Counted from the first letter of the stretch, positions 1-10,689 are shown. The stretch is DNA of 64,000 nt from Bettongia penicillata ogilbyi (GCA_023548195.1 JAJHZJ010000496.1:4826001-4890000); one strand, 5' to 3'. Numbers and translations: made by a program. Notes: generated by a model from the letters alone, not told the origin.

Positions 1-110
1 CTCTACACATCTCATCATCCCTCTGCCTTTATCTTCTTCCTTTGTGAAATGGGAAAAAAACCCCAGACAAAATAACTACCTCGAAGAATGTTTGAAAAGT
101 TCCAAGACGT
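1..110 (+). mobile_element. Possible MIR 3' remnant
   Basis: A TTCCTTTGTGAAATGGG stretch followed by ACTACCTC resembles the MIR segment CTCATCTGTAAAATGGG...TACCTCATAGG. It is short and diverged, so this is tentative. Confidence 0.3.
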
Positions 111-914
111 AGGCCAGCACAAAAGATGAAAAAATCTATGGATCCACACTAATCACTAGTATTTATAGTTAGAACTGTATAAGTGAAAATAAGGTTAAAT
201 TTGGATTTTAATAGGCGCAGATGGTAAGCTGCTTTTAAAATATGCTACGGTTTAACACCTCATTCATCTGGCAATGTTAGAGGACTATGTGTTCCGCATT
301 AGTGAATTTTCCAGATAATTAAAGTTCACCCCTTTAAAACTCTCAAACTTTTATCTGAGCCATTTTAGTTGGAAATCTCTGCCCTCTGAAACACAGCATG
401 CTCATTATACGTTAACCTGTTTCTGATGACTCAGCATTAACGTTGTACTTTCCTTTCCTTGTTATTTCATATTGTCTTGTCTTGTATTGAGTTGTTTTAC
501 TATAATTCAAAGATGACCTGAGTGTCTGCCTCGGTGTTTGAGCTGCTTATCCCAAATGAAATGTCTCAGACTACTGTGATTTAAAAAACAATTCTTATGC
601 CCACTTTTATAGTCTTTCTCTCCTCTCTGTTGTGTCTGTTCACAGCCGTCAGCGTGTTTGTCTTGAGGCTCACGTTTCCTCTCCGTTATGTCTTCCTTTT
701 TGTTTACTCTCTGTTTCACCAGCTTGTGCAGCACAATACCTTTACATTATTGGAACTTAATCACTGATTGTTAAATTAAAGTATTAAAAATTTCTTGTCT
801 TACGTCTGTCTCCTTTAGGCATTTGAGATGACCAGTTTACTAATGTCTTGGTGAATTTGATAACTGTCTAATGGTAATCCCTTCCCTAGGGATCTACATT
901 TTAAAATAAGGCCC
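111..914. other. Unassigned non-coding stretch
   Basis: AT-rich sequence with no reading frame above 75 codons and no repeat I recognise. Confidence 0.5.
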
Positions 915-1175
915 CTGGGGACATTTGCACTCTTTATGTCTCCAGTACTTCCTCCACACAACTGACAAAGCCATCATATTAAAGCATAGGCTTGGCCATG
1001 TGGCTTCCCTTCTCAAGAAATTCCAGTGGCTCCCTATTTCCTCTAAGTTAATAGTCAAACTCCTCTGGCATTTGAAGTTCTTTATTATCTAGCCTCTCCC
1101 CAACCATTAGGCTCCCTGGCCCCAATTTCATCTAGGTCATGTGGACATCTATTTAAATTATAGGGCATAATTTAT
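915..1175 (+). mobile_element. L2 LINE 3' fragment
   Basis: CAGTGGCTCCCTATTTCC, followed by an 'AAACTCCTCTGGCATTTGAAG' type segment, is characteristic of the L2 ORF2/3' region. The piece is truncated on both sides. Confidence 0.65.
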
Positions 1176-1239
1176 GAAAGAGGAAAACTCCTAAACAGGA
1201 AGGTGTATTCTGAGAGAATGATTTGGGATCACTGATGTA

Positions 1240-1560
1240 AAGCTTGGAGATCATCCAACCATCCTAGTCTGGATTATTTTGTTTACTTCTGTGCTGCACA
1301 TTTTAGAAAGAAATGTATACAATAGACTGTCCAGAGGAGAGCAGTTGGCATCACAACATAGGAAGACTGGCAGAAGGAACTGGGACTGTGTGTGTGTGTG
1401 TGTAAAGGATTCTAAGAAACTTCTAAAAGACAAATTTGGGTTTGAAGCAAGGAAAATTTTCATTATAATTAGAGGCATCTAGAAGAGCAGTGAGGTGCCC
1501 CCTTACTGCAGTGTTTTTGGAAGGGTTTCTTTTCCAGTGTTAGAATGGGAGCAGCAGGTC
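1240..1560 (+). mobile_element. L3/CR1 LINE 3' fragment
   Basis: The order 'GTCCAGAGGAGAGCA', 'CAAATTTGGGTTTGAAGCAAG', 'ATTAGAGGCATC' matches the CR1/L3 3' coding region and UTR (TGTCCAGAGGAGGGCAAC ... CAAATTTAGGCTTGAT ... AATTAGAGCTGTCC). A small (TG)n sits inside at about 1387-1402. Confidence 0.6.
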
Positions 1561-2250
1561 ACTTTTCCCTTTGTGCTGTAAGAATCTGAGCTTTGAGTCC
1601 CTGCCTCTAATCCCATATCTTTTCTGTTCTGAATCCAATCCAAACACACAAGTGATGTCCTTTCATTAAGCAAGATTTCTTTCTCCAGAGCCTGGATTTC
1701 AGATTCCACTGATTTCTGTGAATTCCTTCCTCTACGGGTCTTTTTTTCTCTTCTGACTTTACACAGCCTGCTTTATTCCTGATGTCCTTTAGTAGAAAAC
1801 ACATCCAAAAAGTAGTGACCAAAATCTCTCTTCAAAGACTTTCTTTCTTATCTCCAGACTGGCCTCTGAAGCCTGCTGAGCTCTAACCAATGAAATGGAA
1901 ATCTCTCCCTGATCTGCAATTATTCTTTCTACTCTCATTTACTGTAATGACATAAGTCTTGCTTTTAATAGTGGTGATGCAGGCAACCTGGCCACATGAG
2001 AGTGTCTGGACTGCCTTAAGTTCAGTTGGTCTATTAATAGTTCTGTAGCTTCAAAGTGACTTTTGGGGCTTCTGACACTTTGACCAGTGACCTTTAAAGG
2101 CTTGGGGGCTGGTCCCTAGATGGGCTTCTTTGGAGATGGCATTTAGAAGATGTTTATGAACAGCTGGGCCCTAGAAACATTGTCCGATATTCTATTGCTT
2201 TTGATAACAATAATAGCAAAAATGATAAAATTATAATAATAACAGGGTCA
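1561..2250. other. Unassigned stretch
   Basis: No recognised repeat or gene. The right end is an AATAAT-rich patch at about 2205-2245. Confidence 0.45.
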
Positions 2251-2254
2251 TTGG

Positions 2255-2400
2255 ATCCTACTGGATAGAGATATCTTTGGAGTCAGGAAGATTGCCTTTG
2301 ACACATAAAGGCTATGTAGTTCTGAGCATGTTGCTTCATATCTTAATACTCCAGGCAATACTCTAAAATTATAAGGTTTTATTGTTTACTTTGATTTTAG
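2255..2400 (+). mobile_element. CORE-SINE fragment (marsupial WSINE-like)
   Basis: TTTGGAGTCAGGAAGA, a degenerate core, and 'CTCCAGGCAATACTCTAAAATTATAAG' match a marsupial SINE whose tail reads CCAGGCAACTCTCTAAGACTATAAG. Confidence 0.45.
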
Positions 2401-2449
2401 CTAGCATTAATATAGAAATTGAAGGTTTACAACGCAATATACTTGGGTA

Positions 2450-2690
2450 TATTGCTAGATGGTGGTGTAGTGGATTGAGTCCTAGGCCTGGAATCAGGGA
2501 GATCTGAGTTCAAATGTGACACTTATTAGTTGTGTAACCCTGCACAAGTTGCTCAACTCTCTTTACCTCCGTTCCTCATCAGTAAAATGGAAAAGGAAAC
2601 AGCAGACCAGTCTAGGGTCTTTGCTAAGAAAACCCCAAATGGGTTACAAAGAGTTGGATCCACAATAATGATTAAACAATAGCATGATAT
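2450..2690 (+). mobile_element. MAR1-like tRNA-derived SINE, near full length
   Basis: The head reads GTGGTGTAGTGGATTGAGTC, followed by GAATCAGGGAGATCTGAG and TTCAAATG in the B-box position. The core TTAGTTGTGTAACCCTGCAC and the 3' part (AAAACCCCAAATGGGTTACA, AGAGTTGGATC) are both present. All blocks of the family are in order, so this is a nearly complete and diverged copy. Pol III boxes are degenerate and I infer no current activity. Confidence 0.88.
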
Positions 2691-2691
2691 G

Positions 2692-2902
2692 TTACTTACC
2701 TCATCTGATATGTGAACATCCCAACAACTCTGTGATTTTAGGTTCTTATTATCCTTCCCATTTTACAGATGAGGAAGCTTAGACAGAAAGAGGTTAAGAA
2801 ACTTTCTCCTAGTCACACAGCTAGGAAGTTCCTGAGGGAGGACTTTAATGCAAGTCTTTCTGATTTCAGGGTCAGTGCTCTTACTCTGGTATCTGTGTGC
2901 CC
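2692..2902 (-). mobile_element. MIR SINE
   Basis: On the plus strand, 'CCATTTTACAGATGAGGAAG', 'AGGTTAAGAAACTT' and 'GTCACACAGCTAGGAAG' are the reverse complement of the MIR core. Confidence 0.85.
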
Positions 2903-2904
2903 CA

Positions 2905-3000
2905 GAGCTGAGACATAGAACACAAGCTGCAGAGAATGCACTGGTAGAATAAGTTTTGAAAATTCTCTATGCAAATGAAATCGCAGGTTCAGATATTAGT
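2905..3000 (+). mobile_element. WSINE-like SINE, 3' half
   Basis: 'AAGCTGCAGAGAATGCACTGG' and 'TGCAAATGAAATCGCAGGTTC' correspond to the 3' end of the marsupial SINE also seen at 16375-16620. The (CTA)n array begins right after it, which suggests the array grew from the SINE tail. Confidence 0.55.
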
Positions 3001-3001
3001 G

Positions 3002-3043
<42 letters not shown>

Positions 3044-3393
3044 ACTACCACTACACTACTACTGCTACTACATTACTACTATACTACTACTACTACACTA
3101 CTACTACTGCTACTACACTACTACTACTGCTAGTACACTACTACTACTGCTAGTACACTACTACTACTACTACACTACTATTGCAATTACTACACTACTA
3201 CTACACTACTACTACTGCTAGTACACTACTACTACTACTATACTACTATTACTACACTACTACACTACTACTACACTACTACTACTATACTGCTACTACT
3301 ACTACACTACTACTACTGCTACTACACTACTACTACACTACTACTACTACTGCTAGTATACTACTACTACACTACTACTACTATTACTACTAT
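3001..3393. repeat. (CTA)n microsatellite with higher-order units
   Basis: About 390 bp of imperfect trinucleotide repeat. Runs of CTA are separated by ACACTA phase shifts and by recurrent CTGCTAGTACA variants at about 3125-3150, 3218 and 3350. The variants recur with surrounding context, so whole blocks were duplicated in addition to single-unit slippage. The short Leu/Tyr/Thr frames here are artefacts. Confidence 0.97.
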
Positions 3394-3394
3394 T

Positions 3395-3428
3395 AATGAT
3401 AAGAACAACAATAGTTGTACTTATCATT
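3395..3428. other. 34-bp near-perfect hairpin
   Basis: AATGATAAG (3395-3403) pairs with CTTATCATT (3420-3428). After one A-A mismatch, ACAAC pairs with GTTGT, leaving the loop AATA. It abuts the microsatellite edge. Confidence 0.75.
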
Positions 3429-3654
3429 TTAGTCTAGAGAAGGGAAGTCATGGCGTATCAGTCAACCAATGAATGAACATTCACTAATTGCCAACTGGGC
3501 AGTTTTTTCACATTGTCAATGACAGGAGAGTTGCTGATCTGTGTTAATGCAGTAGTTTTTATGTTAGGATTTCCCACAATCATGAATTCACAGGTTCAGA
3601 CAATAAAAAGTTCAGATGATGTTGGTAATGTTAATAAAAAATAATAGAGAGACA

Positions 3655-3880
3655 CATGATGCTATAGATTGAACAGTTCTGGGTCTGAAGTCAGGAAGAC
3701 CTCTGTCCAAATTTGTTTCATCACAGGCAAATTTTGTAATGTGTCTGAGCTCCAGGAAACTGAAAAAGGCAATAATTTATAGGTAGGTTGTTATCTGTCA
3801 CCCCTCAGGAGGGAGGGTAATCCACATTGGTGTTCAGCAATAATACCAAAAATTCATATTAAGTAGCAGTGGATGGAAGC
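3655..3880 (+). mobile_element. Diverged CORE-SINE
   Basis: 'GGGTCTGAAGTCAGGAAGACC' and a weak 'CTCCAGGAAACT...ATTTATAGGTAGG' tail resemble the WSINE-like family. The copy is strongly decayed. Confidence 0.4.
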
Positions 3881-3959
3881 TATCCCAACCAGCTATGTCT
3901 CCCATATTTCTTCTCCTTTTGTGGCTAGACTCCTTAAGAAGACAATCAACAATAGGTAT

Positions 3960-4825
3960 CTCTATGTATTTTCTTCTCATCCTTTTTTTAAGTCTCTACA
4001 TTCTGGCTTCTGGCCTTTTATTTAGCCCAAACTGCTCTCCCTAAAGTTGCCAATAATCTTTTTACCTGACAAATCTGATCTCTTTCAATCCTAGGATACT
4101 AGTGTCCTTTGGTTCTCCTTCTACCTATCTGACTGCTCCTCTCAGTCCCCTTTGCTACATCTCTGTCTAGGGCACATCCGCTAAAGGTGAATGTTTTTCA
4201 TGATGCTGTACTGGGACCTCTGTTCTCCATCCTCTACACCATTTCACTTGAGGATCACTTCAGCTCCCATGGTTTCCATGACCATCTCTATGCTGATGAT
4301 TCTCAGATCTACTTATCCAACCTTAACCTCTCTTAAGACTTATATTTCCAACTTCCTGTTAGAAATCTCAAATTGGATGTCCCATAGACATCTTAAATTC
4401 AACATGTCTACAGCTTAACTCATTAGCTTTCCCTCAAAACTCTGCCCCCTCTGAACTTCCCTAATACTGTAGACAGCACCACCATCCTTCCAGTCACTCA
4501 GAATCACAAATGTCATCCTTAGTTCCTCACTCTTTCTTATAGTATTTTCCCCTTCCCCAATCCAAACTCTTGCCAAGTCCCATTGAGATAGCTTCATGCA
4601 GATGCTCCCTTCTCTCTGACATAATTACCACTCTAGTAAAGCCCCTCATATCTTCATATCAGGATTATTGCAATAACCTGTTGATTGATCTCCCTATCTC
4701 AAGTTCCTCCCCATTCTAGTACATCCTTCACTCAACTATCAAATTAATCTTCCTAGACCACCAGTGCAGCACTTGGCACAGTGCCTGGAATATAGTGGCA
4801 CTTAATAAATGCTTACAGACTGGGT
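3960..4825 (+). mobile_element. L2 LINE, RT palm to 3' end
   Basis: This L2 ORF2 relic has a readable reverse-transcriptase active site: codons 4289-4300 spell YADD, within YADDSQIY. The sequence then shifts to another frame reading ISNWMSHRHLKFN, the L2 'WM...LKLN' motif. Downstream come TTATTGCAATAACC and the terminal GGCACTTAATAAATGCTTA. Stops and frameshifts make it inactive. About 250 bp ahead of the tail are missing relative to the usual L2 3' region. Confidence 0.85.
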
Positions 4826-4834
4826 GATTAATAT

Positions 4835-5042
4835 GCAGGAAGATCTTTGTGAAAGTTCTACCTCAGACACTAAATTAGCTCTATGATTCTTGGCAAATCA
4901 CTTAATTTTTCTTAGCCTCAGTCTCATCATCTGTAAAATGGGGATAACAATGACACATATCTCGTAGAAAATTTGTGAGGGTCAAATGAGGTAGAGTACT
5001 TTGCAAATTTTAAAGATGCTAGCCATTTTTAGCCATTGTTCA
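4835..5042 (+). mobile_element. MIR SINE
   Basis: 'TCATCATCTGTAAAATGGGG' followed by 'GTCAAATGAGGTAGAGTACT' and a GCTAGCCATTTTT end. It begins directly after the L2 tail. Confidence 0.8.
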
Positions 5043-5164
5043 CATTTACATATTTCACCGAATATATGTGTATTAATGATACATATACACACATGCATAT
5101 ACAAGGGAAAGTGCTTTCCTTACACCAACACTTTGCATTAGACAATTAATGGATTTTTATCCCT

Positions 5165-5350
5165 TGTGACAGAATACAGAACTACAAGCTTTAAATCAGA
5201 GGATATCTTAGAGCCTATCTACCCCAAACTCTACATGAACAAGGATGGCCTTAGCAACATTCCCCAGAAGTGGCCATCCAGTCTTTGTTTCAAGGCCTAG
5301 GTGAAAGGGGAGCCCACCGTGTCCTCAGGCAGCTCATTTCATTTGTGATT
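5165..5350 (-). mobile_element. L3/CR1 fragment
   Basis: 'AACATTCCCCAGAAGTGGCC' and 'CATCCAGTCTTTGTTTCAAGG' are the reverse complement of the CR1/L3 3' region. The same segment occurs at 35315-35512. Confidence 0.55.
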
Positions 5351-5359
5351 ATCTGTCCA

Positions 5360-5492
5360 AAGTGAGGCAACTGAACCTCAGAGAAGTAGTGACTTACTGG
5401 AATCACACAATTAGAATACAAGGAGATGTTATAGCTGGGTTTTTGAATTCAAGTCTCCTATTTCCTAACCCAGCATGGCTTTCCCTATGCCA
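5360..5492 (-). mobile_element. MIR-type SINE
   Basis: 'GAGGCAACTGAACCTCAGAG', 'GTGACTTACTGGAATCACAC' and 'GAATTCAAGTCTCCT' follow the order of a reversed MIR. Confidence 0.6.
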
Positions 5493-5507
5493 TAGTAATT
5501 TTTATTT

Positions 5508-5850
5508 TCTTTCTTAAAAAAAAAAAAAAAGTTTGACATTCCCACAGGACTCTTGAGGCAAAATGCCATCCACCTCCAGAGAAAGAACTATGGTATCAGA
5601 ACTCAGGATGAAGCAGACTCTTTTCTATTGTGCTGTTTTTTTTTTCTCATGGTCTCTCCCATTCATTTTAATTCTTCTATGTAACATGACTAATGTAAAA
5701 ATGTGTTTATTAAGAATGTATGTGTAGAACCCCCATTGCATGCTGCCTTGAGGAGGTAGAACAGAGGGAGGGAGATAAAATTTAAGACTTATGGAAGTGA
5801 TTGTTGAAAACTGAATACAAATAATTTAAATTTAAAAAAGGAAGTTAGAG
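5508..5850 (+). mobile_element. L1/HAL1 3' end
   Basis: The stretch contains AACATGACTAATGTAAAAATG, a polypurine AGAGGGAGGGAGATAAAA motif and TGATTGTTGAAAACTGAATA before an A-rich end. The HAL1 copy ending at 23985 finishes with the same ATTGTTGAAAACTAAAAATA, so both belong to the marsupial L1/HAL1 3' UTR. It is 5'-truncated. Confidence 0.7.
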
Positions 5851-6235
5851 AAAGAAAGTCCTTTAGTTTTTATTGAATAGTAGACAATGTGAATTCAACT
5901 ATAAAGGAATATCATCTTATGTTACTCCAATCATGTACTACTGCAGTGAAAGAGAAGGGATTGATAAATGTTTGTTGAACTGGGTAACAGGTAAGGAGAG
6001 GAGAGCCTGCTTACAGAACAAAGGGAGACACAGAGTACCATCCATTCACTCTCTTCCTTGTCTTTTTTTCTTTTTTATGTCCAGAATGATTTCATTGGTG
6101 TAAAAGATTTCTATTGTGTTATATCTTCTATAGCCTATGGTCTTAGAGAGTCAATTGATTGATAGTTAGGATATGGAGTCAAATGTCTAACCCAGTGGTG
6201 TATAGTCAGTATGGGCAGCATATGGAGTACTTAGA
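5851..6235. other. Unassigned stretch
   Basis: No repeat or gene recognised. The part after about 6120 may be the degraded 5' end of the SINE that follows. Confidence 0.4.
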
Positions 6236-6239
6236 GCAT

Positions 6240-6432
6240 CCACCTACGTCCTAGTTTTTTACTAGTTGTCTTGACTTTTGTCTTTCCACTGAACTTTGAT
6301 GACTCTGGAAGAGAGAGTGAGTCTGGCGACTTTGAATAACTCTGCCTCACTTAAATCCAATTCGTGCATGAGTCTAGACGTCACCCCCATGATGTCGTTG
6401 GTCTTCTGAAAACAAAGGAAAAACACCAATAT
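6240..6432 (+). mobile_element. RTE-mobilised SINE, 3' part
   Basis: 'TGATGACTCTGGAAGAGAGAG', 'CTCTGCCTCACTTAAATCCAA' and 'GGTCTTCTGAAAACAAAGG' align with the fuller copy at 30448-30969. The right end is the RTE-like terminus, so the sense strand is plus. Confidence 0.65.
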
Positions 6433-6609
6433 CACCAGTCAATATACATCAGAGGACTTCAACCCAGGGTTTTCTGCTCTTGAGACTAGCTCTTCATCCA
6501 CTGTGAAACTCTGTCCGCTAACCCTAGAGACAGATAGGAAGTGTTCTGAGGTCAGTGGAACAAGAGGCACCATAGTTTTGTGCTGGGTCTTTCGACTAAT
6601 AAGTAAATA

Positions 6610-6800
6610 AACATGCTTTGGTCTCAACTCAGATGCTACCTCCCATAGGGAAGTTTATCATGTACTTATCCAAATGTTGTATTTTCCTCAGTAGACTATA
6701 AGCTCCTTGAGGGCAAGGATTATTTTTGTTTTGTCTTTGTGTACCCAGAGTCTAGTATATTGTGGGTGCAACTGATATTTGTTGGCTGGGATTTCATTTG
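6610..6800 (+). mobile_element. L2 3' tail
   Basis: 'AGACTATAAGCTCCTTGAGG', 'GCAAGGATTATTTTTG' and 'TGTACCCAGAGTCTAG' are the L2 terminal block. Confidence 0.75.
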
Positions 6801-6859
6801 AGGCCTTTACCCATAGGACTATGGTTTAGAAACAAGCAATTTGACAAGCAATTTTTGAC

Positions 6860-7110
6860 ACAGTGTGCAGAAGCAAAATGTGTCTGGGACTGAGTGCCAG
6901 AAAGATCTGAGTTTGAATCCTAGTATATAGAATCTTACAAGCTGTGTGATCTTGGGAAAGTCACCTGATCTCTCAGAGTTCTACTTCTCTGACATATAAA
7001 ATGGGAGTGATAACATTACAGAATGGGTAAGAAGGTCAGAGGAGATATGTAAAGCATAATGCAAGCCTTAAGGTACTATAGAAATGTCAGCCATTTTTAC
7101 TCTCTTTTGA
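6860..7110 (+). mobile_element. MIR SINE, near full length
   Basis: The GAGTTTGAATCC B-box region, AGCTGTGTGATCTTGGG core, CATATAAAATGGGAGTGATA and AAATGTCAGCCATTTTTACT end appear in order. Confidence 0.85.
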
Positions 7111-8590
7111 AGGTATATCCAAATGAGAAAAAGAATGTTGGTCATTTTCACTCTCAGAGAATTGGCCCATGTGCCTGTTTTGGTTCCTAAAAGGGAAACA
7201 CTTTAAAAACATGTCTGTGTTTTATTCAACTATTTGTTAAACACAGATACGTTTTACGTTGCTATGTATTTGTTTTTTAATTCAAAAATAGTATTGAGTC
7301 ACTGGAAAAACCCTGAGGAGAAGACAGAAGACTTTCAGTCTTAAAAATCACAAGATTGGGGACTATGGGTGTGGATTGTTGGTCATATTCTCGGAGTTGG
7401 CTATATTTAACAGTTTTTCTTTTTATGTCTTTTTACACAAGATTCACTGGTTTGGATGGGGGAAGGGTACATTCAGAAATGAATATCATGAAAAAGCAAA
7501 TGATATTAATATAATTTTAAAAATGAAAAATACTTATACCACAAAGTTGGTTTGCCTATTCTGAAATAAAAGTGGGGTCTCTAATCACTTTGCCTCAGAC
7601 AACAGTCTGTGATTCAGGCTTCACCTACCTGAAGGCTTTTAACAAAAGTTATGAGGTGAGCAGTTCACGGATGTACTGGAGATGGCCAAACTGTAGTCCC
7701 CTTCCACCAAGAATCACCAGTCTTGACAGTTCCTCAAGAGGAGCTGTCCTTCTAGGGACACAGAACACCAGATATCTCTGTCTTAATTGAGTGACTTTAG
7801 GCAGGGTCCCTGCCTGTAGATCCAGCACAGATGAGAAAACAGAATAGGTACCCTAGGCTGCAGAGGTTATTTTAAGGGTCCTTGTAAGGCTGCTTGACTA
7901 TGTCATGGCAAGGGTAGGTAAGACTTACTGTTTACTCTTGGACAATTTCTTTGAACTGAGCCAGGCAAATAGGAAGAGGTATTAGCCAGCAGGTAGGACC
8001 CATCAGTGGGTCTTTTTAGTGCTTGCTTTCCAGTGACGGATCCATTAGGCAATGCCATTCTCACAGTTTCCCCACCTCCTTGGCACTTAACACTGACAGC
8101 TGCAGCTTCATGGGTGGCCCATTACTTTTGTTGTGGCCAAGAGATCGACACATGGTGCAATGGGATCAGGCTTGAACCTACCAAACTGAGCATGCATCCG
8201 ACAGCACAGATATATCAATGCCTAAGGTACAAGCAACATATAGAGAATATAAATAGACACTGTGTTATGGACATTGATACGTCTTTTGCCTGGCACATGG
8301 ACTCCTAGCAAAAGCTGTGGGATGAACAGCTCGGTATTCCACTGGAGAGTGCCAAGATGTATTGCTAGAGTGAGAGGGAATTGAAATGAATTTAAATGAA
8401 GCTGAGCTACAATAAGGCTTTCCAACTCCTAAGGTAGAAGAAGCAGTTATCCGCCTCTCCCTCAACCCTCAGCAAACTGGGCAGATTTGGGGCACTTGCC
8501 CTCACTCTATAATTCAATCCTCCCTTGCTGAGTTACTGAGGCTCATAATTCAGCAGTTTCCTGTTCTCATCTACAAAATACCAGATTGTA
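7111..8590. other. Unassigned 1.5-kb stretch
   Basis: No repeat is named here. A 100-codon frame at 8006-8308 has no recognisable domain. Two short segments, near 7640 and 8305, resemble each other (AACAAAAGTTATGAGGTGAG and AGCAAAAGCTGTGGGATGAA). That hints at an internally repeated element such as an unrecognised ERV or DNA transposon. Confidence 0.35.
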
Positions 8591-8884
8591 ATTTCTGCAT
8601 GCGTTTATACACATTTATTTCTATCTACAGTATCTATTATCAGTCTACTATATCTTATTAACTCACTTTATCGTCTTTATGCATATATAATATGTATTAT
8701 CTATCTGCCCACATATTATATCTACCTATCTGTTTCTTTCTTTGTTGGTTTCTTTACTTGTTAATTCATTTCCTTTGTGTATTTGCAGTATCTATTATTT
8801 TTCTGCCTATATATTATCTATCATCCATCTATCCCTTTATCTTTATGTGTCTACAGTATGTCTTTACTACCAATCTGCTATCAG

Positions 8885-8885
<1 letters not shown>
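8591..8885. repeat. Degenerate TATC/CTAT-rich low-complexity DNA
   Basis: Scattered TATCTA, CTATCT and TATTATC units lead into the pure (TC)n. Confidence 0.7.

Positions 8886-8941
<56 letters not shown>
8886..8941. repeat. (TC)n microsatellite
   Basis: About 28 uninterrupted dinucleotide units. The Ser/Leu frames overlapping it are artefacts. Confidence 0.98.
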
Positions 8942-8944
<3 letters not shown>

Positions 8945-8954
8945 TCTTTCAGCT

Positions 8955-9075
8955 TGTTGAATTGGGGAGGGCTAACTTGGGCATCAGTAGTACACAGGTC
9001 CAAGTCCTTCCTCTGATATATGGTACCTGTGTGAGCAGACATGAGCAAGTCAACAATACTCTCAGTGTCGCAAGG
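8955..9075 (+). mobile_element. Diverged CORE-SINE
   Basis: 'GGTCCAAGTCCTTCCTCTGA', 'ACCTGTGTGAGCAGACATGAG' and 'CTCTCAGTGTCGCAAGG' match a decayed WSINE-like core and tail start. Confidence 0.45.
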
Positions 9076-9109
9076 ATTCCCATTTCTCTCCTAGGCAGAT
9101 AGTTCTATG

Positions 9110-9480
9110 ATTTTATATTTTCTATTTTGGAGCGAAATCTTCCTGAACTCTAACTCTCAAATTCTCTATTTCAGCCTATATCTACTTAAGATCAGAGGCT
9201 GTATTGCTTTTTCATTCTCATCCCTATCAGCAAGGTATTTAGTATCTAATAAGAGCTAATATTTTTTCCCTTCAGTTAATTGACTACGACTCAGTTTTTC
9301 ATTTCTACCTCTCTAATTCTTTTGCTCATGTTTGAAACATTTCTTCTGGTTCAATCTCCCTATCTAATTCTATTTGCTCTTAATGTCTTAGATAAACAGC
9401 TACACCTTTTCTGAATCTTCCCCATATCCCTTCAGTTCAGAGTAATTTCATATGAACTGTTATAGCATTTAAGGAGAAGC
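9110..9480. other. Unassigned stretch
   Basis: Pyrimidine-rich sequence. A faint L2-tail resemblance at about 9185-9250 is too weak to call. Confidence 0.4.
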
Positions 9481-9483
9481 AAC

Positions 9484-10088
9484 ATAGCATAGTCTAATTT
9501 TTTTTGAACTTGGTTTCATAAAGATGTTTCTGATACTTACCAGCCCATCTATAATTCGCTTGATCTCCATGGGTTTTGTTATAGTGGAATAAAAAAGCCA
9601 AGTAGTTTCACTGAGGCAATGATTTATTTAGTAATTCATGCAGTTGCAGAAACAAATGGGTTCAAGGCTCTTGGGAAACCAAGAATCTTGGTTTCTTTTC
9701 AGTTAATATAAATTTGGAGAGGTTGAAAAACAGTGTTATAGGGTTGAGATATATGGTTTCTGATTGGTAGTTGGGGTCGAGAGACTCTGAGGTGAGAGAC
9801 AGAGTAGTAGTTTTATGACAGTACTTAAGTTGGGTGGCCTGTGATAGGGGACAGTAATCTTAGGACTTCTCCAAAATCTGGTGACTTATAAGCAGCTGAA
9901 ACTTATCTTCACGAAATGGTGGATAAAGGCAAAATGGAGTCACTCTTGTTATTTTTAATATAACAGTTTTCTCCTATGTAAGATGAGGATATTAACATCT
10001 AGAGTACCTCTCTCATAAAATTGTTGTGAGAATAAATGCAAAGTGCTTTTTAAACTTTAAAGTGTTATATACAGGTCTGTTACTTTTT
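9484..10088 (+). mobile_element. MIR SINE split by a solo LTR
   Basis: The left half (9484-9576) ends at CTTGATCTCCATGGG. The right half (9970-10088) resumes at TTCTCCTATGTAAGATGAGG and runs through the ATTGTTGTGAGAATAAATG 3' part. The two halves rejoin into one MIR once 9577-9965 plus one TSD copy is removed, which dates the LTR as younger. Confidence 0.75.
9577..9965 (-). mobile_element. Solo LTR of an endogenous retrovirus
   Basis: This 389-bp element starts TGTTATA and ends TATAACA, a perfect 7-bp terminal inverted repeat with TG...CA ends. It is flanked by GTTT at 9573-9576 and 9966-9969, a 4-bp TSD typical of class I (gamma-like) ERVs. Read on the minus strand, an AATAAA (plus-strand 9623-9628) lies near the 3' end, as expected for the R region. 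No internal retroviral sequence flanks it, so it is a solo LTR left by LTR-LTR recombination. The family is not named. Confidence 0.75.
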
Positions 10089-10495
10089 TCTATGTCCTTT
10101 CACCATCACGTTCCTCTTTTGTGATGCTTTTCATGCAAAAGCATTGGAATGAGCTAGTGTCATTTTTCAATGTTTTTGTTTACCTGTATCTTATGTGATA
10201 AAGAATAGATAAATAAGAACTCTGAAGATAAACAATAGACATTGTGCTGAAGGCATCCAGCCCTAGGATTCTATGGGACTTCCTTCATGAAATCCACAGA
10301 CTCTTGAAAGAGTTGTTCTGCCGATGTATTTGTGTATAACCAGATTCGTATTATGGAATTGTGAAGACAGCTCACAAAAGTAGTACAGAGCGTAATTCAA
10401 CTTGTATATGTACTCTAGCAGGTCAATGATGAAGTGGAGTACTAATCAAATGGAGAAAGACAAAGATGGGAAACATTTAGGAAACATTTAATTCA
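10089..10495. other. Unassigned stretch
   Basis: No recognised features. Confidence 0.5.
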
Positions 10496-10640
10496 ACTCA
10501 ATTCATCCAATCTTTATGTAATTACTGAGTGAGAAGAATTGTGCTAGGCACTGGAAATAAAAAGATGAAAATGAAAGAACCCACCACTCTCAGAAAATTT
10601 GCATTTTATTGAGGAGAAACAAGATATTCTATGATCCCCA
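10496..10640 (-). mobile_element. L2 3' tail
   Basis: 'AATTGTGCTAGGCACTGGAAAT', then 'CTCAGAAAATTTGCATTTTATTG', is the reversed L2 end. Confidence 0.65.
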
Positions 10641-10689
10641 AAACATTCCCTTTTCCAAAATAAAACTATTTAATGCCATTGCTCTTCAG

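Noticed and set aside
3001..3393. Periodic repeat that might suggest a CRISPR-like or coding array
   Set aside because: The period is 3 bp with no unique spacers. It is a microsatellite in a vertebrate genome.
8006..8308. 100-codon open frame
   Set aside because: No recognisable domain, no supporting splice or promoter context, and a length expected by chance.
9577..9965. Intact retroviral genes near the solo LTR
   Set aside because: The LTR is flanked directly by MIR halves and TSDs. No gag, pol or env sequence is present.
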